Shown here piece after piece: positions 25,501 through 35,210 of a stretch of 64,000 bases of DNA (its first letter is position 1; each line of letters starts with the position of its first letter). Source of the DNA: Anaeramoeba flamelloides. Taxonomy: Eukaryota > Metamonada > Anaeramoebidae. The stretch is from contig JANTQA010000015.1 of the NCBI GenBank assembly GCA_027625915.1, forward strand, positions 3,439,001-3,503,000, read 5' to 3'. The position numbers were made by a program, and so were the translations under genes. The notes beneath the pieces were generated by a model. That model did not search any database. It saw nothing but the letters and a program-made list of their open reading frames with translations, and was not told the DNA's origin.

Positions 25501-28500
25501 GTATAATAAAAAAATATCTTTTCTAAAATTATAGGTGAAGAGAGATTTCGTTCAGTTATTGGCTCATATTATCGGTTTGTGGAATATATCAATATAAATT
25601 TTCTTTTCTTTTTCCCAATGATATTTTTTATTATCTTAAACAAATTATTATTATTATTTTGCTTATTATTAATATTATTGATCTTATACTTATTATTTTC
25701 TTTCCTTATTTATAGTGGTGCTTATCTTATTCTCCTTTTATTTGATTTGACGAACAAAAAAACTTTCCAAGAATTAGATGATTTTATAAAATTAATTAAA
25801 CAAGAAAATTCAACAGTACCAATACTCATTGTGGGAAACAAATCTGATTTAGTTAATTCTCGGCAAGTTGAAACTGATGAAGCACTAGTCTGTTTTTTTT
25901 TTTTTTTTTTTCTCCATTTAATTTCTCTTTGTTAGTGGTTCTATTTGTAAATTCACAAGATAAAATTAAGTAAAATATTAATAATGATTAAATCAGCATC
26001 TATTACAAAATACATTTGTTAAAATCTTTTCTAAAAAATTAAAAAAAAATAACACTTTTTTTGGAAAAAATAAATTACAGCTAATTTCAATAAAAAATGG
26101 GCAATATGATAAAGACACAAACAATTTTTTAAAAAATAAAATACATTTAAAAGTTATCCCTTTTATGGGAAATTTTATCATGATTAAACCTCTTTGGAAA
26201 ACAATTTTTACAATCAAAAATAAAAAAATAATCACCAATTTTCACCCTTTAAAAATATCATATAAAAATTGTGATCAGAAACTTAAAAATCTTTTGATAT
26301 GTAATGTCTTAAAAATAAACAAATTGGATTATTACTAAAAATCAATAAATAATTAAAAACAATTTTAAAGAGTTAAATAAACTCTTTTTCAAATAAAAGG
26401 GCACAGAAAATTCCAAGAATTATTCATAATTGAATCAAATTAATTGAAGTATCATTCTAAAATATAGAAACTCTTTAAAACATAAAAAAAAACACTAAAC
26501 TGAATATTTAAAACTCATTAAAAACAAAACAATAAAAATTAAAATAAATATTTTAAAAATTGGTGTGCACTTTTATTTGAAATGAGAAATCTCGTTTTGT
26601 AAACTGTAATGAAAATATATATATATATATAATCAATAAAAGCCGTTGAACAAGGTGAATTGGGAAAAAGTTCTTTACAAATTATTGATAACTCTTTACA
26701 CGTCAAACTTTTGTTCTTTAAAGCCTCATTTTCAATATAAAGCCGCAATTCATCTGGGTATTTTGTTGGAATTGTTTTTTTCTTTATTTTCTTTTTCCTT
26801 TGTTCCATACATCAATCCCATAATGGTCTTTCAAAATTCCTATATCTAGCTCATTCAAAATCAAACTTCAACTATTTCCATTTTTATCCTGGAAGATTAT
26901 TTCCAAATTGATTTCTTCTTATCTTGTTTTTTTCATTTTCCAACTGTTCAATATCCAATAAAAAAAAAAAAATGAATAATTAAAATGAAAATCACCAATA
27001 AGTAATTATCTTATTAACAATCAAATTCAATAATATTGATAATTTGAGGTGTGTGTCCTTTTGTTTGAAAAAGAGTTTATATATATATACTCAAAATAAA
27101 TGAAATAATACCCTAACCTAACCTAACAGTAATCATCTAAGTGAATATTCACCCAAAAAAAAATCTTTTGGTAAAATTAATAGCAAATAAAATGAAAAAA
27201 TTTTACAGTATCTTGAAATTGAAAAATAAAGTAAAAATATGATTACTACAATAGAGTTGTTTCGTAAAAGTATAATTGGTTTGTGGAAAAGAAACAGTGG
27301 TTGCGTAATAAAGAATTAATATTGTGTAATATATTTTCTATTGCGAAATAAAAATAATTTACACAATTGATTGTTTTATTCGCAATCATTTGATAAACTG
27401 AACAATTCAGACAATTATTGAGCAATTAATAAATCATTTGTTTAATAGAAAGAACATATTTCCTAAAATTGAACTTATTTCCCTTAAATTCAATTTTATT
27501 CAAGATTTTTTTTTTAAAGATTAATTTTATTAATAATTTTTAGTTAAAAAAATGGTTTTTCTTTTATAAGTTCCCAATTTTATTGGATTGTTTGCCAATT
27601 TTTTATTTTTTTGAATTTTTCAGCAAATCAGAACTTTGGTTAATTAAGGGGTTAAAGGATAAGAGAAACTTTCATTAGCTTTATTATTTATAATAAAAAA
27701 TTTTAAAATTTATTAAAAATGTATTTTACTAAAATCATTTTTTTACAAAACATTAGTTTATCTTTTGGGTGTTTTTTTTTTTTTTTTTTTTTTTTTTTTT
27801 GTTATTTTGCTATTTTGCTATTTTACTTTTTTATTTGAGTATTTTGTAACTATTCTAAAAAATTTTATAATTATTTATAATTGAAAAATAAATAAATCTT
27901 ACATGAGAGATAAAAATTTAATATCTATTGGATATTATTTTATCAATGAAAAAGTAAAATTTGGAATATTGATCAAAAAATTTTTTATTTGAAATGTTGA
28001 ACATTTTTGAGAAACATAATAGTAAATATTTATTTTTTAAATTTTTTAAAATGATTCTTTTATTATCAATTTTTGTATATTTTTTATTTGTCAAAACAAG
28101 TTCTTTTTATAAATAAATTTTCCAATTGTTTGGAATAGTTTCAATTCTTTTTGCTTACATAACATAAAATTGTTTAAAATATTACTAATTAGACAATAGG
28201 TATGATTTCCTAAAAATATTTCTTTTTAAGCAATATATATTTTAAATTAAGCAATTGTTTGTATTTTTAAACAATGTTCGTTATAAATTACACAACTACT
28301 CTAATATCAAACTCACTATTAATGCTATTTTCAAAATGAATTAATGTTTCTAAAAGTTTAATCCTTTTTTCTCATTTTTGGAAAAGTTCAAAATTCAACA
28401 TATTTCTGAATTATTTAAAAAAAAAATATTTTTATTTTTTTCCATTTTTCACCTGAATTAATTTCTTTGTATATTGGGATAAAAGTTACAAGGAAAAAGA

Positions 28501-31134
28501 TCAAGTGGTTACTTACTAATACTAAATGACTAAAACACGACAGTATGAATAACCTGAAAATAAAAAACTAAAAAATCAAAGGCTAAAAAAGACCAAAAGT
28601 TTAAAAAAAATCAGATCAAAAAAAGAAAAAAGAAATTTCAACAATTAAACAACAACCACCCCAATGAACATTCATGATCAATTATCTAACAAAACTAAAT
28701 CAACCAAAAGTATAATGGATGAAATTTTGGGAGTCTTATTAATTAACGATAGCATTGATTTTTTTTATTTATTTTTTACCAATTACTTCTTATAAACCCT
28801 TTTTAAATTTTTTTTCTTTTCCTTTTTTATTTTCAATTATTTGTTTTTACTTTTTAAACATAAAAAAATTTTGGGTATGTCTTTTCCTTGGAACAATCGT
28901 GAAATCTATTATTTTACGCTTAAATTTACCTTTGAGGAAATTTAGTAAAAGAACATTCATAGTGTAATTTACACTTTTTCAATAATATTAATAATAAACA
29001 GAAATTTTTACCACATCTTGAAATTGAAAAATAATGTTAAAAAACTGATTACTACAATATCAAATTTTTTTGAACAGCAAATTTCAGAACCGAATGATTG
29101 TTTTTTCAAGTTTCATTCATTTCCCCTTTTTAAAAAAATCTCAACTTTCACCATTTTTCCAAATTATTTCAAAAAAAATTATTTTCGTTGAAAGAAGAAG
29201 GAAATCTTATTGTTTGTTGATCAAATTTTTACAAAAAAATAGACTTGAAAAATAAAACCACTAAGTTTTAAAATAACCCGGTATAAAAAAAATTAATTAA
29301 TTCCAAAAAAATATATATTATAAGAAATTTTTACTTAATAACAATTATATTTTTTTATTTAGTCTTCTAATTTCTTATCATTTTTTTATTTTTTTTTTAA
29401 TAAAAAAATATGAGAAAAACAACGAAAAACAATAATATAAAAATGTTTCCAAAATACTTTTTTAAAAACTTTAAGGCCTTGACTATAAAATGGGGGAAAA
29501 TTATTTATAGAATAAAACCTTTATCAAAAATTCATTATTAACTGGATTTTCTGATAATTCATTTAAATATAAAAGTAAAAACGTATCTATAGGCTTTATA
29601 AACTCTATTTCAAAATCATTGGCCAATTAAAAATCAAATTTTAAAGAAAAATATTTTTAATAATTGAAGTTATCTATTATAATATAAAAATTTCTATTTT
29701 AATATTCAGTTCTATACTCAAGGGATATTTATTTTTTTATCTAAAAATAAAATAAAAAAAAGTAAAAAAACAATTAAACAAAATTGTGCCATTTATTTTG
29801 AAATAAACATTACATAAAAAATAGAAATTTTAAAAATTTAATAAAGCCCATTTATCGATTCTTCTTCCATTTGAATAACTAAATCTAATCTCTTTTTCAT
29901 ATTCGAAACCAACTTTTTCATTAATTCATCTATTACTTCTTTCCAAATTTTTCATTTTCATTTTCCATTTTAACAAAATAATTGTCGAAAAAATAAAAAA
30001 GAGAAAAAATTATTTAATTTTAAACTTTTTATTGTGAGGGAAAAAACTTCAAAACGATACAAATACAATTCAAAATTCAAATGTAACATGGGCCGTTTAT
30101 TATGAAATTTAGTTTATATTTGTCTCTAATTTTTTTAAAAAAATCAACAATATTTTGACAAATAAATAAAACCTTATTCATAATAAAAGAAATTAAGATC
30201 AAAGAATAGAAAAATAATTATATTTTTAAAAAATAAGGATTTTATTTTATTAACCGAATCATTATGCAAATTTATCTACTTACTTATCTATATTATATTA
30301 TGTCTTTAATAGGAGTTTGCAGAATTACATGGTTTATCATATTTAGAGTCCAGTGCAAAAACTGGAGATAATCTTCAAATAGTATTTGAAACATTAGTTA
30401 ATATGAAATTTGATCAATGGAGGAAAGGTAACTATCCAGAACTTAAATATTTAAATCTAACACCTACCTTAATAAATCTTCATAGATTAGATTCCTATCA
30501 TCAAGATTTTGTCATTTTTTTCGAACAAAGTGTATTAACTGATACAACAATTAATAATGTTAAATGCCATAAATTATTGGTTGAAACAAGAACGGGGTTA
30601 TCAATTTCAAAAGTTGAAGAAGTTTTACAAAAACGATCAACTGAAGTTATCCAAGAATTTATGTATTGGGTTTATGGACAAAGAATTTCACAAAAAAGAA
30701 AAAAGAAAATGGTGCAATCAGTTTGTTCTGAGCTTAAAATCCATGATTTCGAGGGAAGGGATTTAAAAAATGATATATCAAATCTCTATGATGTTGATGA
30801 CAATAAAAAGGACTTTACAATTATTGTAAAAAATCCAAACGATGAAAAGGATAATATTGAAATAAAAGTTCATAAACTTATCTTATTAATTAGAAGCAAA
30901 AAATTTTTGCAACAAATTTTAAAAAATGATAAAAATATAAATTCATTGATTGATGATTCCCAAAAATCCCCTAATGCACTCAAATGTTTAATTCATTTTT
31001 TTTATACAGACCAAATCATTTTTAAAAAAGAATACAATTCCAAAGCTATTTGTAAAGAATTATTAAATGCACAAGAATATTTCCAGTTAAACAACACATC
31101 AAAATTGCCCCAATTAATAGAAGAAAATAACTAA
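19599..31134 (+). CDS. Rab-like GTPase fused to two BTB domains (six visible exons)
   Basis: Exons and phases were deduced by eye: 19599-19856, 19974-20024, 20101-20148, 25535-25574, 25716-25887, 30313-31134. GT...AG borders hold throughout, with GTAAGT at 20149. Exon 1 ends in the P-loop GPSLSGKSS after an 80-residue N-terminal extension (MGNSTPQRPP). Exon 2 carries switch I (PTVGLDT) and exon 3 TIQL. Exon 4 has GEERFRSVIGSYYR, a Rab-type switch II, and exon 5 has LFDLTN and NKSD (G4). Exon 6 has SSAKTG (G5), then two BTB-like units around 30505-30640 and 30800-31020 (FTIIVKNPND, VHKLILL). The G3 residues WDTA are missing between exons 3 and 4. The phase gap demands 3n+1 bases, so a 13-nt microexon is expected but was not found. 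There is no C-terminal prenyl cysteine. BTB domains commonly dimerise or bind Cul3; that role here is inference. Confidence 0.8.
21987..22534 (+). mobile_element. TIR element family M, nearly full copy
   Basis: It lies in the 5.4-kb intron 3 of the Rab-BTB gene. The left end has CCCCATTCCAAAAATTTGGACA and the right end mirrors it (TGTCCAAATTTTTGGAATTTAGTTTA in pieces). The interior contains the GTTGATCGATCAAATGATAAG signature. No coding capacity. Confidence 0.85.
22660..22880 (-). repeat. Dispersed repeat F, copy 1
   Basis: The complement of this stretch matches 59625-59832 over about 200 bp (AAAAGTTTGTCTA(A/C)ACATCAAAAACTTT, then TTTGG(G/T)G, then TTTATTGATTACTATT). Both copies sit a short distance downstream of a family M element but in opposite relative orientation. 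Confidence 0.7.
23289..23312 (+). repeat. (CTT)n microsatellite
   Basis: About eight CTT/TTC units in intron 3 of the Rab-BTB gene. Confidence 0.8.
23529..23691. repeat. Foldback element, 21-22-bp arms
   Basis: TTAAGGTTTACAATCCCTGG at 23529 is mirrored by CAGGGATTGTAAATCTTAA ending at 23691, with two differences. The loop holds a G-rich patch (GGGGGAGGGGGG). A short related stretch (CAATCCCTGGAAAT) occurs at about 31362. Likely a small hairpin MITE. Confidence 0.5.
24488..24610 (+). repeat. Dispersed repeat G, copy
   Basis: GAGATCTCAAAAAGC..CCAAAGAGCGACACTTC and ACCATTCTAATTGGAAATT are shared, in complement, with 34420-34520 and 34895-35015. This copy lies in intron 3 of the Rab-BTB gene. 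Confidence 0.65.
25988..26338 (+). pseudogene. Family D coding remnant (best-preserved copy)
   Basis: An open stretch of 116 codons to TAA with no start, inside intron 5 of the Rab-BTB gene. Segments NTFFGKNKLQLISIKN, NNFLKNKIHLKVIPF and KTIFTIKNKKIITNFH recur, in complement, at 54480-54700 (STFFGKNKVRPLSIKNW, NDFLNNKIQLN, KTVFSIKKKIINTNFH) and in worn form at 42410-42640. Protein-level conservation shows this strand is the coding one. The decayed coding sequence belongs to a dispersed, presumably mobile, family. Its type is not recognised. Confidence 0.5.
26378..27079 (-). mobile_element. 702-bp TIR element with transposase-like N-terminus
   Basis: The ends TAAACTCTTTTTCAAATAAA and, in complement, TAAACTCTTTTTCAAACAAA continue as AGG(G/A)CACA, a 28-bp inverted repeat with two mismatches. 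Inside, on the minus strand from 26808, a frame reads MEQRKKKIKKKTIPTKYPDE, ENEALKNKSLTCKELSIICK and ELFPNSPCSTAFIDYI. It is helix-rich and resembles a helix-turn-helix DNA-binding region of a Tc1/mariner transposase, cut short. The TA flanks fit that superfamily. The element lies in intron 5 of the Rab-BTB gene, antisense to it. Confidence 0.6.
27111..27126 (+). repeat. Short CCTAA array
   Basis: Three CCTAA units just outside the 702-bp element. Too short to call a telomeric remnant. Confidence 0.3.
27204..27256 (+). repeat. Direct repeat, left copy
   Basis: ATCTTGAAATTGAAAAATAA...TGATTACTACAATA is repeated at 29007-29061, right after the LINE 3' tail, about 1.8 kb away. Confidence 0.6.
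28890..29000 (+). mobile_element. LINE 3'-end fragment
   Basis: TTTTACGCTTAAATT, then GTGTAAT(T/C)TACACTT, then TTCAATAAT and ATAATAATAAA match the end of the LINE at 56787-56880. Only the last 110 bases or so are present, so this is an extreme 5' truncation ending in the family's TAA-rich tail. Confidence 0.7.
29007..29061 (+). repeat. Direct repeat, right copy
   Basis: Partner of 27204-27256 (shared ATCTTGAAATTGAAAAATAA and CTGATTACTACAATA). Confidence 0.6.
29599..30116 (-). mobile_element. Repeat A, 518-bp TIR element
   Basis: More than 90 per cent like 40797-41314 by eye. The ends TAAACTCTATTTCAAAATC and, in complement, TAAACTAAATTTCATAAT form imperfect inverted repeats continuing into GGCC. 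On the minus strand it holds a short frame (KEVIDELMKKLVSN, RLDLVIQMEEESING). That frame is open from an ATG in the other copy and shifted by one base here. It lies in intron 5 of the Rab-BTB gene. Confidence 0.7.
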
Positions 31135-31364
31135 ATAATTATTTTTACATTTCCTTTAACCTTGAACCTTTTAATATTTACTTTTATATTTTTTATTTTT
31201 TTAAAAATGATATTCTAAAAATCATTTATTTACTTATTTATTATTTATTTCATGTTATTTTAACTTTCTTTTTAAAAAAAACATTTGATTATTATCTGTT
31301 TTAAATAAATAATTAAAAAAAGAGTGGACATCTAAATTATTAATGATTTTTTTAAACATGACAA

Positions 31365-31466
31365 TCCCTGGAAATTATCTTCAAAATTCAATTTATCGTT
31401 CGGGGAAAAAAGTTCAACACCGCTTTTAATTGCGAAACCTTAATAAAACCTGAAAACGAAAAGTAA
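31365..31466 (+). pseudogene. Family E C-terminal fragment
   Basis: The frame SLEIIFKIQFIVRGKKFNT followed by NCETLIKPENEK ends in TAA. The complement of 32277-32420 has KKFNTIVNCETLIEPENSK and the same TAA, so this is a true shared C-terminus of a dispersed gene family. It is convergent with nothing and lies 230 bp after the Rab-BTB stop. Confidence 0.45.
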
Positions 31467-32276
31467 AAACAATTCAAAGAAGAAACAAATTAAATTTAAA
31501 GAATAATCCAGTATATTCAACTTTGTTTCAGTCAAAGTGGCCCAAATATTTTTTTAAAATATCATTATTTTGCATAATTGGCACTTTTTGTAAACCAATA
31601 AGAAATAAGTAGAATAATAGATATCAAAGAATATTTGATATCCGTATCAGATAAAACAAACAAATCAATGGATTTTCTTTAAAACATTGAAAAACGTAAA
31701 TTATTAGTTCATCATTGAATAATACAACAATGTTCATTTTGATCTCCTAATTGAAGATTCAAAGAAAATTTCAATAGAAATCAAGATGATTTCTCTACAA
31801 TCGTTTTTACTTTATCAATAACCTTAGAAAAACACGTTTTTTCCAAGTAACTATAGATCTTGCAATAAAAAAAAATTGCAAATAAATTAGGTTTTAAAAA
31901 TTGAAAAAAAAAAAAAAGGAAATTTGTGAAAAAATGATTTCAATTTTGTGATTTTCCAAAATAATTTAATCTTCTTATATTGATTCAAACACTTTAAACA
32001 TAGGCAATTCACTTTCTTATATCGGGATTCTTTGACGGGAAAATTGTTTATTTTTAATGAAATCAACAAAATAATTTAAATCTCCTTTTTTAATCGAAAC
32101 CATTATAATGGTTTTGGTTGTCTCAAAAATCTTAAAATGTTTTCAACAAATTTTTTAATAATTCTATATCAATCAAATAAAAACCCATACCAAAAGGCAG
32201 TATTAAAGAAACTGTTGCTTGTTGCTGAATCCTCCATTATACCTTTATCATTTATTTTTTCTTTTATTAATTGCTC
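31467..32276. other. Spacer with worn coding traces
   Basis: Minus-strand stretches read like protein (KKGDLNYFVDFIKNKQFSRQ near 32070-32000) but are broken by stops. Probably further decay of family E or a neighbour; nothing intact. Confidence 0.35.
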
Positions 32277-32964
32277 TTACTTTGAGTTTTCAGGTTCGAT
32301 TAAGGTTTCACAATTAACAATCGTGTTGAACTTTTTTTCCTGTTGATCTTTTTTTCTCAAATGATTAATAAGGTTTTCATGAAAGTTCAAAAGTGTATTT
32401 TTATATTCAAGAAAAAAAAAATTAATATAAGGTTATAATTGGGTCGAATCTATTTTATTTTTTTTTACAATCACCAAAATATTTTCAAATGAAAGAAAAA
32501 ATGGTTTATGGATCTTTTTAAATAAATTTACTACTTTTGATTTTTTATCTTTTTTCATTTTGTTGACATTCGTTTATATTAACCAGTAATTAAAATTTTT
32601 AAAAAGTTTCAAAATACTGGTATTTGAATTACAAATGGGAATAATATTCACTTCATTATCAATTTCCATTTCAAAAAGAGCCACAAATTACAACCTACTT
32701 CTTTGATAACATTATTTATCAAAGAAAAAGGAAATTGAAAATGAAGTGAAAATTTACACCCAAATAGAATTCAAATAACAGTATTAAAAAGTTCGATTTT
32801 GTTTTGTAGAAAAAGTTTGTTGTATCAGAATTTCCCTGATAGCGATGTTGTTTTGAAAAGAAAGTTGAATAATTATATGGTTTGGACTCGATGTAAAAAT
32901 AAAGAAGAATTATTTTATGAATGAAAAAAAAAAAGGAAAAACAATAAAAAACGGTTTTTCTCAC
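32277..32964 (-). pseudogene. Family E pseudogene
   Basis: In order on the minus strand: HRYQGNSDTTNFFYKTKSN, NNVIKEVGCNLWLF, EMEIDNEVNIIP...CNSNTS, MKKDKKSKVVNLFKKIHK, LEYKNTLLNFHENLINHL and KKFNTIVNCETLIEPENSK, then TAA. The first blocks match the 12.93-13.57 kb locus and the last matches 31365-31466. The site matching the intron end TAAATAG of the 13-kb locus reads TAAATAA here. Several frame changes remain, so it is broken. Not recognised as any known family. Confidence 0.45.
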
Positions 32965-33298
32965 AGAAAAACTGATAAAAATTTTGGGAAAAAAAATTGG
33001 TTTTAGAGATTTTCAAAACAATTAGTCTTAAAATTCATAGGTTGGGAATTTTAGAACATTTTTTTTTTTTATTGCGAAGAAAAGAATACCAACAACCCTT
33101 TTTGATTGTTATTCGTATTTTTTTTTTTTTTATTTTGAAAAGTGTGTTGAATTTGGCTTGTTGAAGGGTTCAGTTTCAAATTTTTTGTTGTTGTAGTTGT
33201 TGTTGTTGTATTTGCGTTTAATGAAATTCAAAAGAAATTTTTGTCTGCTTGGGTAATAAAAAAACAATATTAAAATCAGATGTGTAAAAGAAATCGAT

Positions 33299-33830
33299 TT
33301 AATAGTTTTCGTTTCTTCTTGAAATTTTAATAAGATGCTTTTTAAGTCTTTCTTTTATCCAGTTTCTGGATCTTGGTGAGTATTGGTTGGTTTTAAAATC
33401 AAGTCTACAGATTACAAGAAAAAAACAGAAAGAAAAATATTTTGGAATAAAAAAAATTAATAAAAAAAAAAAAAAAAAGATAAATGAAAAGAGATGTCCT
33501 ACACTAAACAAGAAACGTCAGTTATATTTTCAAGGAAATAGTTAATGTCTTCAGTGTCATATTCAACATTTCTGTTTTTTGTGTGTTCACGTAGCTTTTG
33601 TTCAAAAATTGAACAGATACCTAAAAAGGTTAATGGTTAATGGTTAAATCAAAAATCAAAAAAAAAGAATAAAACAAAAAACATAAAAATAGGTTTTAGC
33701 CGAAAAAAAATTAATTGATATCGTTACCATTCATCGCAGCAGTAACAGTTGGGTAATCGTAGTATGTTCTCGATCCTCTATTTTCGGAAATTTGAAGTAG
33801 CAAGATTGTATGTTTTTCTCTTTTTGACAT
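33299..33830 (-). CDS. ERH: Enhancer of rudimentary homologue (three exons)
   Basis: Exons 33830-33728, 33620-33503 and 33404-33299 give 108 residues, against 104 in animals. GT...AG introns of 107 and 98 bp join in frame. Exon 1 reads MSKREKHTILLLQISENRG then RTYYDYPTVTAAMNG. Exon 2 gives CSIFEQKL, EYDTEDINYFLENITD and SCLV. Exon 3 gives the family's NWIKERLKKHLIK tail. Human ERH has HTILLVQP, RTYADYESV, ISQLFDFIDDLADLSCLV and DWIKEKIY at the same places. ERH is a small dimeric nuclear protein tied to mRNA processing and RNA elimination pathways in animals and fission yeast. The acidic helix and the SCLV core are kept. Each exon is under 40 codons, so the gene is easily missed. Confidence 0.93.
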
Positions 33831-34000
33831 TTGGGTTATTTTATAAAAAATGAATTCTTGTGTTTTTTTTTGATATGAACGTAAGCTCAAAAATTGTGTA
33901 ACTTTTGAAAATTGACAGACTTTTTGTTTTTTGCAAATTGTTACAAATTTTAAAAGGAATTACAAGATCAAAATTCCAATAACTTTCAATTTACAAGTTT

Positions 34001-34573
34001 TTACAAGTCAAAACTTTTAAAAACTTGAAATTTATACAACTTTCCACTTTTTGGTTTTGTAATGAGAGTTTCAGGTTTTTGAAAAACCAACAAATATTTT
34101 TCTTTGAGAGTACTTTTGAATATTTCAATTAAATTCAAAATTTTTTCATGTTTTTTTTTATCCTTTTTTTGTCTATAAAAGTTTGTATCAAGTATTTGAA
34201 ATTTGAAACAATTATAAAGAATATCAGAAACTAAAATGTTGCAATACTTACGGTAGAAAGTTCCTAAAAATTTCAAAATATTTTTTATATGGATTGAGCT
34301 ATTATTGTCGTGTTTATTATACAATCTTTGAACTGCCAAGAATCAATATTTTAAATTCTTATTTGTTTTAGTAAAGTTAAGTTATCCAAAACGAGAATAT
34401 TTTTCAATAGAAGTACTAAATATGAGACTCAATTTCCAATTTGAATGGTTAGAATAAATAATTTTGAAAACAACTGTGTCGTTTTGAAGTATCGTTCTAG
34501 GGCGCTTTTTGAGATCTTGAAGATTTTTTTTTTCAATTTTTTCATTTTTCAAATGAGTTATTATTTTCCCCAT
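34001..34573 (-). CDS. Possible two-exon gene, unidentified
   Basis: Exon 1 from ATG 34573 reads MGKIITHLKNEKIEKKN, DLKKRPRTILQNDTVVFKI and SNHSNWKLSLIFSTSIEKYS. A 68-bp GTTTTG...GGCAG intron then joins in frame to LQRLYNKHDNNSSIH, ILKFLGTFYRKYCN, KKHEKILNLIEIFKSTLKEK and PKSGKLYKFQVFKSFDL, then stop. This is about 170 residues of balanced composition. Part of exon 1 is repeated in decayed form at 34.9 and 24.5 kb (repeat G). The locus could therefore be a lightly worn mobile-element gene rather than a host gene. It lies 170 bp upstream of ERH on the same strand. Confidence 0.35.
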
Positions 34574-34740
34574 ATCTTACAAAATCCTTACCTTACAAAT
34601 ATAGAGATTTACATAACAAAAATTATAAATTAGATTAAATCAAATTAAATTGATGTGTACTTTTTCAAAACAATTTGTTTTAAATCGAAGAATTTTTAAC
34701 CCTTTGGAAATTGAAAATATTAAACAAGTAATTTTTGTTT
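34370..34740. repeat. Tandem duplication, unit 1
   Basis: This unit and 34870-35210 share repeat G followed by the same A/T-rich tail (AAATGAGTTATT, CAATTTGTTTTAAAT). Direct duplication with considerable divergence. Confidence 0.55.
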
Positions 34741-34869
34741 TAAGGGTGGAGTCATTATGGTGAAATTTTTTATTCTGAAATGGAAAAAAATTTTTTTATA
34801 ATTTTTATGAGACCTAACCCCAATCAAAAACCAACCAACCTTGGATGTACGATCGATCTCCAAAAATCA

Positions 34870-35210
34870 ACAACAAAAAATGAGGACATTTTTAGAAAAA
34901 AGCGCCAAAGAGCGACACTCAATTTCCAATTAGAATGGTTGTGAATTACAATTTTGAAAACAACTATGTTAGTTTTGAGGTATCTCTTTTTGGCGCTTTT
35001 TGAGATCTCGGTGACTTTTTTTTTTCTTTTTTTTCTTTTTTTAAATGAGTTATTTTTATTGAAAGAATATTACATAATCCTTACTTGGTCAAATTTATAG
35101 GGTTACAAAAAAACCACAAATCGGAATAAATCAATAAAATTGATTGCGAAATTTAAGAAAGCAATTTGTTTTAAATTAAAGAAATTTAACTTCGTTTGAA
35201 AAAGAAAATG
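34870..35210. repeat. Tandem duplication, unit 2, with foldback ends
   Basis: Within it AAAGCGCCAAAGAGCGACACT and, in complement, AAAGCGCCAAAAAGAGATACC bracket about 110 bases, a foldback structure. Unit 1 keeps only the right bracket. Confidence 0.55.

Noticed and set aside
27111-27126. Interstitial telomere repeat (CCTAA)3
   Set aside because: Only three units, no longer array, and no sign of a chromosome end nearby.
32277-32964. Alternative genetic code with TAA or TAG read as Gln
   Set aside because: Stops in family E and the 46.7-kb frame would fit, but the helicase, homeobox, ERH, kinase and GTPase genes end in TAA, TAG or TGA and contain none inside.
34234-34258. GTAAGT...TTTTAG as a 21-bp intron
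   Set aside because: Frame stays open through it and all other introns here are 68 bp or longer, so an intron this short is not credible.
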